A DNA stretch of 39,749 nucleotides from Nemertoderma westbladi (GCA_032718475.1 JAUCBJ010006448.1:1-39749); one strand, 5' to 3'. Shown: positions 9,901 through 21,274, counted from the first letter of the stretch. The notes: generated from the letters alone by a model not told the origin. A program made the numbers and translations.

Positions 9901-10285
9901 TCCACCTTGGTGTAGTGGTTGCTTTGAATTCACATCTCCAGTAGGTCGTGGGTTCGATCCTCACATGGACCAGGGCAGTTTTCGTTCGATCAGCAATAGG
10001 CCTAACTATACAAAATGTAGTATTATTGCCTAGTAGCCAATTCATAGCTACTGTATGGTTTTTACTTTGAGACATTTCGCCCTCTAGCGGCAGACTAGGG
10101 AACTTCAGACTACTATGTGACTCCGCAAAAAGATATAGCCTATATTGTAATAGATACCGACTGGGGGGTCAAAATTAAGTAATAATATATCTAAAAAAGT
10201 CTCAAACATCTTACCTCATGGCTCGCCCCTCAGAACTCTTAAGCAATATAGCTTCATAGTTTTTAAGGAAAACTGGTAAACGAGA
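9901..10285 (+). mobile_element. tRNA-derived SINE-like insertion in the right arm
   Basis: The left arm runs directly from its array into CGATATTTGTTACTTACGC, but the right arm has about 385 extra bases at this point. They start with a tRNA-like head: A box TGGTGTAGTGG at 9908-9918 and B box GGTTCGATCC at 9951-9960, 32 bases apart. This matches a pol III-driven SINE inserted after the arms formed. The cloverleaf is imperfect and no clear target duplication is seen. Confidence 0.6.
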
Positions 10286-11170
10286 TTTGTTACTTACGCA
10301 TATTTCGCAGACTTAAGTAATCAATTATACAGTAGGTTAGATCGTTTTGAGAGTAGGACCATTGGAAACAGCGCCCTCGAAAACCTCAGTACAAATAAAA
10401 TTAATAAAGATTAACAGGATATAGCTTGTTATAATAAAACATAAATTATAATACAGTAGAACAATTAGGGTTGTAAATAAAAACAAATTCAATAAATTGA
10501 AGATAAACTGTATATAACTTATATATTAAAAGATTAATTATGATTAATGATTTAATTATGTGCGATCAGGCGCGCAGGCTGCTTCACAACACAATGTGAA
10601 AGAATGCAATATATTGCAAACCAGATGTTTATTATAATTTTCTTAGGCGATTTGACAATGGTCTACATGATAACGAAGCTGGAGGTTTAAATAACTTAAA
10701 CTTTGTGGCAGCCCCACGTTGGTATACAGTATAACTCAACATAGGATTCAATGGGGTTAGTCATGCTACGTCTAATAAGAGCCCAAACAGCCGCAGATTA
10801 TTGAGGGATTGAACCAGGGCCAAACTGGTCCATTTTATTTTCGTGTGAGGCTAATTTATGTTTTGGGCCCCGTTCGCATCTTTATATTTCATTCTACCTT
10901 TACCTTCTACTGTATGACAAAAATAATACAAATGTACTGTATATTGTATTATTGTTCCTATTGTATTGTATATTTCATCTACTGTAGTACAATCTATTCA
11001 TTGCGCGTCCCTATCTGATTGATTTATGTCAAATTAAATTGCCTTTGGCAACATTATTTGATACAAATCGATCGATTAAACAATTAATTAATTGTTTAAT
11101 CGACCAATTAATTAATTGTTTAATTAATTAATGACCTACTTAACACCCAAGGTGCGAAATAGGACCAACT
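10286..11170 (-). repeat. Right inverted arm
   Basis: Inverted copy of 6312-7169, from TTTGTTACTTACGCATATTT outward. Small differences include a few indels in AT-rich parts and an extra TTAATTAA-rich segment near 11103-11130. Confidence 0.9.
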
Positions 11171-11248
11171 GTCGCCGAGGATGGCAAACCATTACTACTA
11201 CCGTGTTATTCTCGCTGAGACAGTACCAGTGACTTGGGAAAGTGCTAG

Positions 11249-11392
11249 TAAATTGGGTACAGTGTTAAATTGGGCACAGTGTTACAACTAAGAAAAAAAA
11301 CAGGGCTTTAGGAGATATACGAAATACAAAGGAATATAAGTGGGACATGCGTGTTTTTAGGATATAAGCGGAATTTTTGATGTGTTATCCAT
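11249..11392 (+). repeat. Direct repeat flanking the palindromic element, right copy
   Basis: Same-orientation partner of 6110-6262; the best conserved block is GCGTGTTTTTAGGATATAAG at 11348-11367. It is followed by a short ATACATAAT microsatellite at 11400-11430. Confidence 0.75.
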
Positions 11393-11431
11393 ATCTCCAT
11401 ACATTAATACATAATACATAATACATAATAC

Positions 11432-11632
11432 GCCAATTCCACGCCACACACAATGATATCAGTAAGACCCACGATTGGGCCAACAAGGCAGTCTGGTGGC
11501 CTCCCATCATGAACTACATAAAGGACGTTGTGGTCATTGTCTATAATGACAGTCAGCCCTTCCATCACACACCCGAGCCCCTTCAGTACAACCCTGATGT
11601 AGACCTTTGTGTTGTGGGGAGCAATGCGAATA
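11432..11632 (-). pseudogene. Unrecognised coding-like remnant
   Basis: On the minus strand a frame of about 67 codons stays open with a protein-like composition (GLTVIIDNDHNVLYVV, GRPPDCLVGPIVGLTD). It lies next to Bel/Pao and LINE remnants and may belong to a retroelement polyprotein, perhaps a protease-like region, but no diagnostic motif is present. Confidence 0.3.
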
Positions 11633-11742
11633 TGCTATGATGTAGAACATGGCTGACCCAAACTACAGTATACCACATCATCACTGACACATTCAGGAAC
11701 AATTACATTGTTTCTGGCATTTATTTCTTGTACTTTGGCAGC

Positions 11743-11936
11743 CTCATGGAGTGAATAAGCATGGTGGACAGCCCATGACTTTCTTGAGACGCATCTTAAA
11801 GGACACTGGCCTTGAAGATGCGGATTATCTAGCTAATGTCATGGGTGATAGGGAGTTGTGGCGGTGCAATTTTGTCGACAAGCCGGCACAGCATTTTTAA
11901 AAATGCAGCTGCAATGCAGCATGCCGATCCCCAAAT
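11743..11936 (+). pseudogene. LINE ORF2 C-terminus and 3' UTR, second copy
   Basis: The frame beginning TWQPHGVNKHGGQPMTFLRR and ending with DRELWRRCNFVDKPAQ has the typical end of a non-LTR retrotransposon ORF2 (W.P.G..GRP..., then KDTGL, then M.DR.LWR). It runs from about 11752 to the TAA near 11901 and is followed by AATGCAGCTGCAATGCAGCA and CCGATCC of the 3' UTR. The copy is 5'-truncated and adjoins Bel/Pao sequence downstream. Confidence 0.7.
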
Positions 11937-12014
11937 CATGCCCTATGTCTCGACCCTGTTTCCAATCTACCACCAGGTCTATTTATTACAGCTAACGATG
12001 GAATTGAACGTACC

Positions 12015-12346
12015 TGGAGACAATCTCAAGTCCTAAGTAATTTCTTTTGGAAGAGATTTATCAGGGAGTACCTACCCACCCTTCATAAAAGAACAAAGTG
12101 GTACCGCCCAGGATACAATCTTAAGGTTAACGATATGGTTCTTGTCATGGATGAGAACTCTATCAAAGGTGCATGGATAGTTGGACGGATTACTCGTGTC
12201 TTCCCTTGGGAGGACAAGTTAGTCCGTGTTGCTGAGATAAAGTTGAGAGGAAGTTCAGTACTGTACTCAAACGCCCTGTACATAAACTGTGCCTACTTGA
12301 GCAAGCTCAATGAGTACCTACTTCCTAACCATATCTCGGGAGTCTA
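12015..12346 (+). pseudogene. Bel/Pao retrotransposon Pol C-terminus (DUF5641-like)
   Basis: An open frame begins WRQSQVLSNFFWKRFIREYL, followed by P TLHKRTKWYRPG, NLKVNDMVLVMDEN, then GAWIVGRITRVFPWEDKLVR. This order (W+..Q.L...FW+RW..EYLP.L..R.KW...., VGD.VL..D, W.LGR+..V.PG.DG.VR) is that of the domain ending Bel/Pao Pol proteins. It stops at 12344-12346. Upstream pol is absent, and LINE sequence directly precedes it, so this is a fragment. Confidence 0.85.
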
Positions 12347-12752
12347 GTAAAGGTGTAATTGTACAGGAAACACCTTGATAAGTAAATATGAGTGATGTAT
12401 ATTATGATTCAAACTTGTAAAAAACTGTATTTTGAGCGTCATCATAAATAAATGAGAATGTTATTTATTGAATCGTGTATTAACTTATAACCACTACACT
12501 GATTTCATAATCTTTAGTTATTATATTATGTTAATGGTATATATATCTACGATATGGAGTTTGATATTAACTTCAATTAATTCTGAGTGTGGGAAATGAT
12601 ATAAATATATATATTTTACAAACTTTTAATCCATTCTAGGTTTTGCGCAGCATTCAAAAAAGCTGCTATTGGTATTCTCTCCTGGTTTCGCGGTTTCAAA
12701 ATCGCCTCCGCTTTGCAGTACATTGCTTTCGCCGCGAGGACCAGCCAGTGCA
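12347..12752. other. Non-coding AT-rich DNA
   Basis: No gene recognised. Possibly the 3' UTR of the Bel/Pao fragment at first; a short GC-richer stretch at 12630-12750 has no clear homology that I can see. Confidence 0.4.
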
Positions 12753-12966
12753 TAATCTTGTACTTGGCAGCCTCATGGAGTGAATAAGCATGGTGGACAG
12801 CCCATGACTTTCTTGAGACGCATCTTAAAGGACACTGGCCTTGAAGATGCGGATGATCTAGCAAATGTCATGGGTGATAGGGAGTTGTGGCGGTGTAATT
12901 TTGTCGATAAGCCGGCACAGCATTCTTAAAAATGCAGCTGCAATGCAGCATGCCGATCCTAGTAGT
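12753..12966 (+). pseudogene. LINE ORF2 C-terminus and 3' end, third copy
   Basis: Nearly identical to 11743-11936 from CTTGTACTTGGCAGCCTCAT on, with the same C-terminal reading and a TAA near 12928. Its 3' end GCATGCCGATCCTAGTAGT (12948-12966) appears to be the true LINE 3' terminus, because the same 19 bases form the tiny insertion at 21287-21306. Copies two and three share the same 5' break, so one probably arose by duplication. Confidence 0.75.
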
Positions 12967-14571
12967 CGCGGTTTCGGTTTTGTTATTTTTATTCTTGTTT
13001 TGGTCTGTTTGGGACATCCGAAGTCTATCATTACGACTCGGATTTGGTTTCCAAGTGATTAATAATCCTTTGTAAAGACAATATTTAATCAACATTAAAT
13101 GAATGTGCCATTATAATGACTGTAATCTGTAACTTATATATATTGTAATTTTGTATATATTATGATGAAGTCTATCGACGACGATATATATGGTGATATG
13201 ATGAAGTCTATCGACGACGATATTCTTGGTGGCATGATGATGTCAATCACCTTTGATCTTTCAGGGTTACAATGATGTTCACAAAGTCTATCCGTGGAAA
13301 TCAACTCTGTCAAAGATGATGCATTTTAACTTATCATCTGAGTAAAACATTTTTTCTAACTAGATGGTATGTAATGCTTATTTTACCTTATACAATCAGA
13401 ATTGTTTTATATTTTAAATTGATATGTCATTGACGTTTATATTTTGTTGTTGGTTTTGGTTTGTAAGTTTAATTGGAGAAATTATTTGTCTGTAAATGAG
13501 AGTATTCTTTTAGCCTATTTTGTTTCATTTGGAATGTAATTATTTGGCAGATTTGTTATTGTTCAGTTACTTTACACATTTTACTTATACAGTCTTATAC
13601 AGGACATATATTATTACCTCACATTATCTTTAAACCGGTATTATATTTTTTTGTTGAGACCAATCTATATACAGTCAGTACAAAATGTGTTCATCTTATC
13701 AATGTTATATTGTCCTACTATGCCAGGTTTATACATTTTCATTTTGTGAAGGTAGGGTATTGTACCCATACCTTGAGTGTGGGGATGTTGATGACCTATT
13801 CATTGTAATTATATAATTTGTCCTAACCCAACCATATGACTCGATCCACATCATTTATCATGTTATTATGCGTTGTCCTAACTATGTTATAAATAGATAG
13901 GCCCATACATTCTATGTTATCTTTTATAAGTACGCTATATTATTATATGGATAGAGAGGTATGCCGTAGTATAGTTATACAAATATACAATGCCCTGTAA
14001 TTATCAGCAGCTTTAGTAAACCTTCCCTATTGGCCAACCTGTTCACAATATTATATTACTCAACCAGTGTTTCTCCTTGTGTATAAGGTGTAAATCTCTC
14101 TGATTGGCTCACATGCAATGTTTGTTTATCTCATATGCACTTTCCAGTGGGTTTATATTGCCTTACATATTTCCTATATGTCATAACGGCTGTTATAGTT
14201 AGTTATCTGACAGTGACACTGAAGCGTTAGGGAAGCACAGCCGGTTTCAGTATGTTTAGAGTTAGATCTTTCACTAATGTATTAACATCATAACAATTAA
14301 GATTACTGATTAACCCACATAAATCTCCTTAGCAACATTATTACAATTATTATTATTATTAACGTTACCGTATACATTAACATAGTGCATTAATATTCAT
14401 CTTGTTATTTTAGTGCAATTTAGAAATGCTATTGAGATTATATTGACAATTATTATTATTATATTTCATTTATATTTTATACATGTTCTTTTAGCTAAGG
14501 TTGGATGCTTACATACATATGACAAATGACACAACTCAAATGTCCATCCTGTTTCGTTTATTGATTTAGTT
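12967..14571. other. AT-rich region without a recognised gene
   Basis: A 36-bp in-frame tandem duplication (ATGAAGTCTATCGACGACGA units) lies at 13162-13230 inside a 37-codon ORF ending at 13275 that I do not consider a proven gene. A GTGTGGGGA tract followed by TGTTGATGACC at 13782-13800 resembles the polypurine-tract/LTR junction of Bel/Pao elements, but no matching second LTR was found. Confidence 0.35.
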
Positions 14572-14671
14572 TACAAACATATCAATGACCGAGTTGTGCA
14601 TTGATACTTTCGCTCCTCCGCTTCATACTCAAGCCGTAATCGTTCATCCTCTACTTGATTGTCCAATTGTC

Positions 14672-15805
14672 TCAATCTAGTTGTTTTTCCTCCTTGATCC
14701 TATCCAGATTCGCCTTTCGTTGGCTTTCTGAATCCATTTCTTGATCGATATCCTTGAGAATCTTCTTGGTGGTGGGACTAGTCGGGAGATGTCCACGTAA
14801 TCTCCTTATCAGCTCTTCTTCCCCCACTCTCTTTGTGTAAGCTCCCAAGTGTTTGCGAATAGCATCTTCTTGTGCTGTTCGAGTTTCGGGTTCAGTTTGG
14901 GTATACCCTTCAACGTCACAGACACCAATTATGGATGGATGGTCGGAATCCAAAGTTACGGGTTGAGAAGGTTCATCTTGGAAGGAGAGGTAAGTATGCG
15001 CTGATATGGCGAATTTTCTTATGTTCTCATTGGCTGCGGTCTCTATCACTGGAGCTCCTGTCCGAAGGGCGGATTGGTGGAAAGCAGAAAGGATTATATG
15101 GATGCATATGATTCTCTCCTTGATGTCATAGAAGAGAGAGGGAGTGTTATTTACGCTAGGGTCCTGTAAGATGGTTTCAAAGCCGGAAATCTGTTTGGTA
15201 AATCCAGTTTGAAATCCTCTCAGGGTCCTTCCCATTTTGGTGATGTCAGTGGGGTCTGCAGGTACTTTCAACTGCGTTAGTTCATCAGAGGTGGCAGAAT
15301 ATAGTGGAAAAAACTTATCCAGTGAAGGATAATTGTAATATTGCAATACAGCCTGTTGCATCTCTGTAACGGACATAGAAAGTATCTGTACTTTCGATCC
15401 CCTTTCGGGGGCCTGTAGTTGTCAATGGCCCTTAGTAGGCCGATTAATAAACCTGGGGAAGGGGCCATCAGTTGGTCCATTCCTATCAGCAGGTTCAATC
15501 CTGTGTCTGTGTCAACTTCCGTCCAGTCTAAGTCGGAAGTCACAGTCACTCGCGGTCGGTCATGTTGTGTTTCGAGGCCAGTAGTGGATTGGTCAGTTCG
15601 GGTGACAGGGGGTGGTCGATTTAATTTTGAGGGCATAATAGGGTTGCCTAACTGATTGGAACTAGAGTGCTCTGGCTCGGACAATTCTCTAGTCGGAGAT
15701 TTGTCAGAGTCAGAATGCATCAGTGTCGTAGTCACATCAAGATTATGGGTTTGGTACCTAAGGGAACTGTCTGAAGCGCTCTTGTTAGCACTCGAACGAT
15801 AAGAC
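14672..15805 (-). pseudogene. Unrecognised two-frame gene, possibly gag-like
   Basis: Minus-strand coding sequence begins at ATG 15805 (MSYRSSANKSASDSS...). It gives a Ser/Thr/Pro-rich, polar N-terminal part of about 125 residues. Near 15420-15390 (GLLRAIDNYRPPKGDRK) the sensible reading changes frame, then continues as a mostly alpha-helical part of 234 codons from ATG 15374 to 14672. That part contains a basic region (AYTKRVGEEELIRRLRGHLP) and a charged C-terminal helix. Disordered N-terminus, helical body and a frame change would suit a retroelement Gag, but there is no zinc knuckle, no protease and no pol next to it. A host gene with an unnoticed intron is an alternative. The family is not recognised. 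Confidence 0.45.
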
Positions 15806-15809
15806 ATTT

Positions 15810-18007
15810 TTACTAAATATTATTTCAACGAAATTTTATTTTGTTAACCCTTTAAGTGATTGTTATGCCTTCCCTTTATTATCGACTATTTATTGTAACA
15901 ACAATAATATATTACAAATAATTATTATAATTGCACCCAAATAAATAACACGGGATTAGTTCAGCTTACAAATCGTCAATCACCGGTAAATAATACATAT
16001 AGGACCGGTAATTTATTTGTGAAGAATGATGCCGTGATAAATATTTTGTTTCACCGCTAGGTGGAGAGAATTATCAGGTTTAACTCTTTACAAGCAGGAA
16101 TATCACCAACAAGGCAATGAATTTCCTCCTATTGGTTTAGAGGTTAGAACAACTCAACCGTAATGAAGGTGAGGCTAGCATATGTGGTATACCGCTATTA
16201 GTTACTTACTATGTTTTAATGGAACACATCCAATCACCACCAATCAATTATATAAGCTAAGGCGAGCAAGTTGAGGTACAATTGCTATTACTGTAATGTG
16301 GCTTACCTAACTACAGCTACTAGGCAGAGAGTGCAAGCCTATTGGGTTGTTAGGGTTACTTGGTAAGGAGGACAAGTCATGTGACTGATATTGCCCGTAA
16401 AGTGACAAATAATTCCAGCCGAGAAATATATTGGTTTTTGAAATATTACGCTGACAGAGGTCCAAGTTGTAAATAATGGATCTGAGGTGGAAATAATGAG
16501 CTGAAATGTTAAGTAGCTCGATAATATGTATGTATATCGGTTAAATGTTCCTTGTATATTTATATTTATTATGGAATAATAATATCGGAATATAAAACCG
16601 CACAACTTATAAAAATAATACAAATCGTTACTTATACCTAAAGTACCTACATTACAAAATAGTGGTGTAAACTTTGAGTTTACTTCAGTGTAGTACACAA
16701 ATAAAACAAATTAATAGGGCAGTAAGACTGTGGGAATTTACCAGGGGGTTTGTAAACGTTTCGAGCGTTTAGGACGCCGAAACCAGACAAGAGACAAACG
16801 TTAATAGCACAAATAAAAACAATAGATACGGTTAGTAGAATGCGTCCCAGCGATTGCCGCATACGCTAATTAGGGCTCTTAGTTAATTCGCCTAACGTCG
16901 GGTATAACGAACTGTTGACGGGCTAAGACCACAGAAAATGGTTCCGATCGACTGAAAAATTCGAACTTATAAGTCTGTACTGGGGGTAAGTCGATAAATA
17001 ACAGTTCAATACTTGATTTAAAAAACGAAGGTGCCCCACGATTCATCCAGAGAGTATGATGTGGATATTGTTGATGGGCCAGTCATACTTCTGCGCAAGG
17101 AGATTTCCTCCCAAAAGGAGATACAAACTTTATGTGTTCCAATAATGGAAATAGGAATGAAATAGGGGGTAAAATGAGGTCTACAGAACAATTACGCATT
17201 TACTTAATGCACTATGAAGCCGAGCAATCAGATACCGGTAATTCACAGTAGGCAGACTTGCAGTAAAATGTTTTACGGTAAATATGAGATTCCATCTATT
17301 ATCTGAACCGACCAATCTAGAATTATTGCAGCGGGAATTTACCTATTGTACCCGGCTTACGGTAGAAAACGAACGTCTACGCCTTACAAGGTCCAATGAA
17401 ACATAGGGTGCTATCAGCTAATGTTCAAAACTCAACAATACGTGAAAGCAAAAAACAACAAATACACCAATTATAAATAACAGTATATAAAGTACTCCTT
17501 TACACTCTCCGGTTATACACCAGTAAATAAGTTTATCAAATACTTGCAGAATACTTACCAAAAAATACAATAAACGGGATCAGTGTCAACAATAAATTGA
17601 TAAATATTTATGCACCAAATTCGTACCAATTACGATGATCAGTCGAAATTAAAGAAAATAAGCACATCAATAGAACAAATAAGCAAATCAAAAACACTCA
17701 AGGGGGGCTGAGAGCTGTTTATTACTGTTAGCGCTTTTAGTAAATTATGTTCTTTCAATCTCAATTTCATATATTTTTGACTTGTTTGATTCCGTGCAGA
17801 GAATCCATGCATTCAGGGCTTCGCACAACTGCTAGTCTGACACAATAAACGGGATTGCGCTAGTGTACCTGTCAACAAGGACCGCTCACTGTATCGATTA
17901 CTTCCCCTTTCCCTTCCTCTCATGTATTGATTTACTCTATAACTTATTTGGTTCGATACAATATTTGATTACCTATTGTATTTAACTGAGATACTATACC
18001 GGGAGGG
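15810..18007. other. Long stretch without a recognised gene
   Basis: Only short ORFs (two minus-strand ones at 16339-16862) without motifs. No tRNA, repeat array or clear transposon end was identified. Confidence 0.4.
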
Positions 18008-18190
18008 TGTGACAACAAAGTATAACAAGTAAATGGCTGACTAATTAATTCTGTAAGGACTCAAGTTCGGTGTTTGTGTTTCCCTTTAGGGGAAACGTAT
18101 AGTGTCTTGTCTTTATATATGATTATATAAATATTTCTATCCTAATTAACTTATGACAACTCTGTGCTGACATATATTTGGTGGCGGGAA
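18008..18190 (+). promoter_or_regulatory. Possible short 5' LTR and primer binding site of the Ty3-type element
   Basis: TGTGACAACA at 18008 to CTGACA at 18167-18172 would make a 165-bp TG...CA segment with a TATATAT-type box near 18114. TGGTGGCGGGAA at 18179-18190 resembles the TGG-starting primer binding site often found just after a Ty3/gypsy LTR. The gag ATG follows at 18421. No matching 3' LTR was identified; a purine tract AGGAGGAGGGGG at about 22396-22407 may mark the 3' end. Tentative. Confidence 0.3.
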
Positions 18191-18420
18191 ATTTAAAATA
18201 AAAAAATAGACTTCTACCCTTTTACTAATGAGGATTGTGGGATTGGTTTTATTTTCTGCCTTACTGGTACCGGTACCTGATCATAAATAATAATAATATA
18301 TATTGAATTTGGAAACCAATGCTTAATTGTAATAAATATTGAGTATAATCATAAATACTGTATAACAACATTTGTGTTTATTAATTAACTAATTATATAT
18401 TGATATACGGTTACTATATT

Positions 18421-19307
18421 ATGTCGAACAGCAGTGAGGATTTATTGCTTGACTATGGGAATAACCCAACAGGTAGTGACAAATACCTTCGGCGTTCGGA
18501 GCCTTCGGCGTTGATAAAGTCGCCACTATATCAGTAAAAATTCCCGACTACTATGAATCAATCGATATTGAAGCTTGGTTGCGACGTGCTGAGACGAGTT
18601 TCCGGTTGGCGCGAATCAGTGACGCGAAAACAATGGCAGATCATGTCATCATGAAATTACCACTAAAGTATCTCAACTGGATTCCGGAAGAGACGACGGC
18701 AACTTACGGTCGTCTGAAGGAATGCTTGACACGAAATATTGGTAAAAAACAAGAACAGAGAGCTGCAGAAATATTAAGTGGGATTCGTTATGATCGTGAT
18801 GTTCGTCCTTCTGCATTTCGGGGTGGTTTATTACGCAGAGCAGAAGTTGCAGGGGTTGCTTCCAGCGATACATTTATAAACGAGTTATTTATTCGTGCAA
18901 TGCCAATGGAATGGCAAGATTATTTAGCATTCACTGAACCAGCAAAGATTGCTGAAATGGCAGATCGACTAGTCGACCGTGGAGCTAAACCTACAACCAG
19001 TAGTGTCTGTACAATCCAGGAACAACCATTCCGTTCGTCCAACGAGAAATTCGCCCATTCTTCATCCCGAGTTTCTTCTCCACGTCTCGTGATTCCGCAA
19101 TGGATAGCCAAGTCAGGACGTAAGTTTCGTCCTACTATTTGCAATGAACATATTTACTTCAAACGGGCACATCATTATACAAAGTGGTGTCGTTTAAACG
19201 ATCGTTTCCAACCATCAAACTCAAACCGTCCTTCTCGTGCTCCTTCTCCGACTCGAGAGCAGGCCGGTTATGAAGGGAAGGCGTTAAACAGTCCGCCTGC
19301 CCGGTAA
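18421..19307 (+). pseudogene. Ty3-type gag
   Basis: ATG 18421 opens a short frame that stops at 18535-18537; the main gag frame (IEAWLRRAETSFRLARISD...) runs from about 18510 to 19307. A 16-bp tandem duplication (CCTTCGGCGTTCGGAG) lies close to the frame change. The helical capsid-like part includes LPLKYLNW and FIRAMPMEWQDYL. A C-terminal nucleocapsid zinc knuckle is degenerate: HHYTKWCRLN remains but the leading cysteines are missing. Confidence 0.8.
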
Positions 19308-19348
19308 GTGCCGTAGCTGGTCAGGCACATACAACGGCGGTTCCGTTC

Positions 19349-19665
19349 GTGCAAGGAAGTATCGTGTCGACACGCCATACTTGGATGGTCGATACGGGCT
19401 CTGTTGTTTCTATTATTCCAGCCGAGTGGTTGTCCAAGGCTCAGCAGGCCACAATATATCCTTATTGTTCAAACCTTAAATCTGTGACTGGTGATAAACT
19501 ACCAACTCTCGGTATTATTCGGTTAGAAATTGGACTTACTCAACTACGACGGATATTCTCCCATACCTTGTACAGAGGCCGCTAGCAATACTTGGAGCAG
19601 ATTTCTTAGCGAACTATAACCTTTCTGTTGATGTTGCTTGGCAACGGTTATATGATAGTCTCACT
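19349..19665 (+). pseudogene. Ty3-type aspartic protease
   Basis: The catalytic motif DTGS lies at 19391-19402 in WMVDTGSVVSIIP. The downstream partner motif ILGADFL occurs near 19590 but in another frame, so a frameshift near 19580 separates them. Confidence 0.85.
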
Positions 19666-20560
19666 CACAGAATCTGTTCTCTGAATTTAGTACATGATGA
19701 AGCAATTATATCAAAGATTTCTGTGATGCTTCCAGAAACTCCAGACATGGAAACTCGTTTATTACTCACACGCTACACTGAATTGTTTGGACCACCTAAT
19801 TTTAATGTGACACCAACAGCTCACCCTATGACTATAGACACAGCTGACTCACCTCCAGTTCAATCACGTCCATATCGCTTGGGACCTGCTAAGCTGAAGT
19901 TTGGGGAAGAGTACTTTAAGGGTTTAATTGAGGCTGGAATCCTTCGTCGATCTGAAAGTGAGTGGTCTAGTCCTTTACATGTGGTTCCCAAGGGCGAAAG
20001 TTGGCGACCATGTGGGGACTATAGAAGACTTAATTCAGTTACTCGTAAAGATGGGTACCCAAATCCTCATCCGGAGGATGTTACAACGTGGTTAGCTGGA
20101 AAAAAGTATTTTTCAAAGTTGGATATTACACAGGTGTATTTTCAAATTCCAGTTGCAAGCAATTCAATCAAGAAGACTGCAGTAATTACTCCATTTGGAC
20201 TCTTTGAATTTCTCAGAACTCAATTTGGTCTTAAAAATGCTGCAGCAGCATTTCACCGGCATATAGATTTGGTGTTACAACCAGTGTCTGATTGTGCAGA
20301 CAATTTCTTTGACGATGTCTTAGTAGCCTCAGAAACCGAATTAGACCATCGTCGTGACTTAGATAGAGTATTTAGTATGTTCCAGAAGCACAATATTAGG
20401 TTGAATCCTGATAAGTGTGATGATATAATGAAGAAGAAGGTTCGATTTTTAGGGTTTGACATTGATGCTACTGGTATCACTGCGCCTACATTACTGCTAA
20501 TCTTCCATCACCATCGTCATATTCAGAGCTTAGAATCAGACTAGGGTCTATCAATTATTA
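19666..20560 (+). pseudogene. Ty3-type reverse transcriptase
   Basis: The frame stays open from about 19579 to 20544. RT landmarks in order: PVQSRPYRLGP, GILRRSESEWSSPLHVVPK, WRPCGDYRRLN, YFSKLDITQVYFQIPV, TPFGLFEFLRTQFGLKNA, FFDDVLVAS, and NPDKCDDIMKKKVRFLGFDI. The active-site box is FFDD instead of the usual Y(V/I/L)DD. A deletion or frameshift near 20485-20500 moves the end of the domain (SINYYQRF) into another frame. Confidence 0.9.
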
Positions 20561-21270
20561 TCAACGTTTTATACCAAATGCTGTATACATTCTAGAACCA
20601 TTAACCTTTTTGTTGCGAGATAAGAATTCATTCGTATGGGAAGATAAACATGAGAATGCATATTGTAAAATAATCAAAGCTTTAACTGAATCTGTCACAT
20701 TAGCTCATATACCAAATAACGTATCAACTTTAATACTAACAACAGATGCATCAGACACTGCAATTGGTGCAAGTATAGAGACGCCTGATGGCCAACCAAT
20801 TGGCTTCTTCTCAAAGGTTCTAGGACCTACCAACTCCAACAGATCTGCTTTTGAACGTGAAATGCTTGCTCTAGCTGAATCTGCTCGCCATTTTCGTCAC
20901 CTATGTGAAGAATTTCATATTAAAGCCCGGACAGATCATAGACCTCTTGTCTCCGCTTTTGGTAAACGAGCCCTATCTTCTAGGTGGCAACATCAGTGAA
21001 TGGCTACTATTTCAGACTATGTAGATGAGATAATTTACGTTCCCGGAAAGTCAAACGTTGTAGCAGATATGTTGTCTCGAATTCCAGAATGTCAACAGGA
21101 AAAAAGTGTTAGTCATATTAGTCACACAAATATGGAAAGTCAACTAATACTCGATTTACCAGCCATTGCTAGTGCACAACAGAAAGAAACCCTAGACTCA
21201 ATAGTATTGAATAAATTAGAAAGTGTTGAAATCGGTGATGTACAATTACTAGTTGCAGCTGGATCTGTTC
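20561..21270 (+). pseudogene. Ty3-type RNase H
   Basis: TTDASDTAIGASI is the RNase H start motif (TDAS), followed by AFEREMLALAESARHFRH and RTDHRPL. A single in-frame TGA at 20997-20999 separates RWQHQ from the conserved continuation ending in YVPGKSNVVADMLSR. The rest reads on in the same frame. Confidence 0.9.
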
Positions 21271-21274
21271 CTCG

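Larger units (their letters stand above)
6285..11205. mobile_element. ~4.9-kb palindromic element with long inverted arms
   Basis: The arms 6312-7169 and 10286-11170 are near-identical in inverted orientation; weaker similarity extends to about 6285 and 11205. Each arm is followed inward by a hexanucleotide array, also inverted (CCACAG on the left, GGCTGT on the right). The single-copy core (7840-8910) holds a broken C2H2/acidic gene. Long terminal inverted repeats occur in foldback elements and in Polinton/Maverick elements. No polymerase, integrase or capsid gene is present, so it is at most a non-autonomous or gutted element. I could not find a clean target duplication at the tips. Confidence 0.75.

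Noticed and set aside
8809-10075. Long ORFs encoding His-Ser, Ala-Thr, Gln-Pro and Ala-Val dipeptide repeats
   Set aside because: They are readings of a stop-free hexanucleotide array on both strands and in several frames, with no independent evidence of coding.
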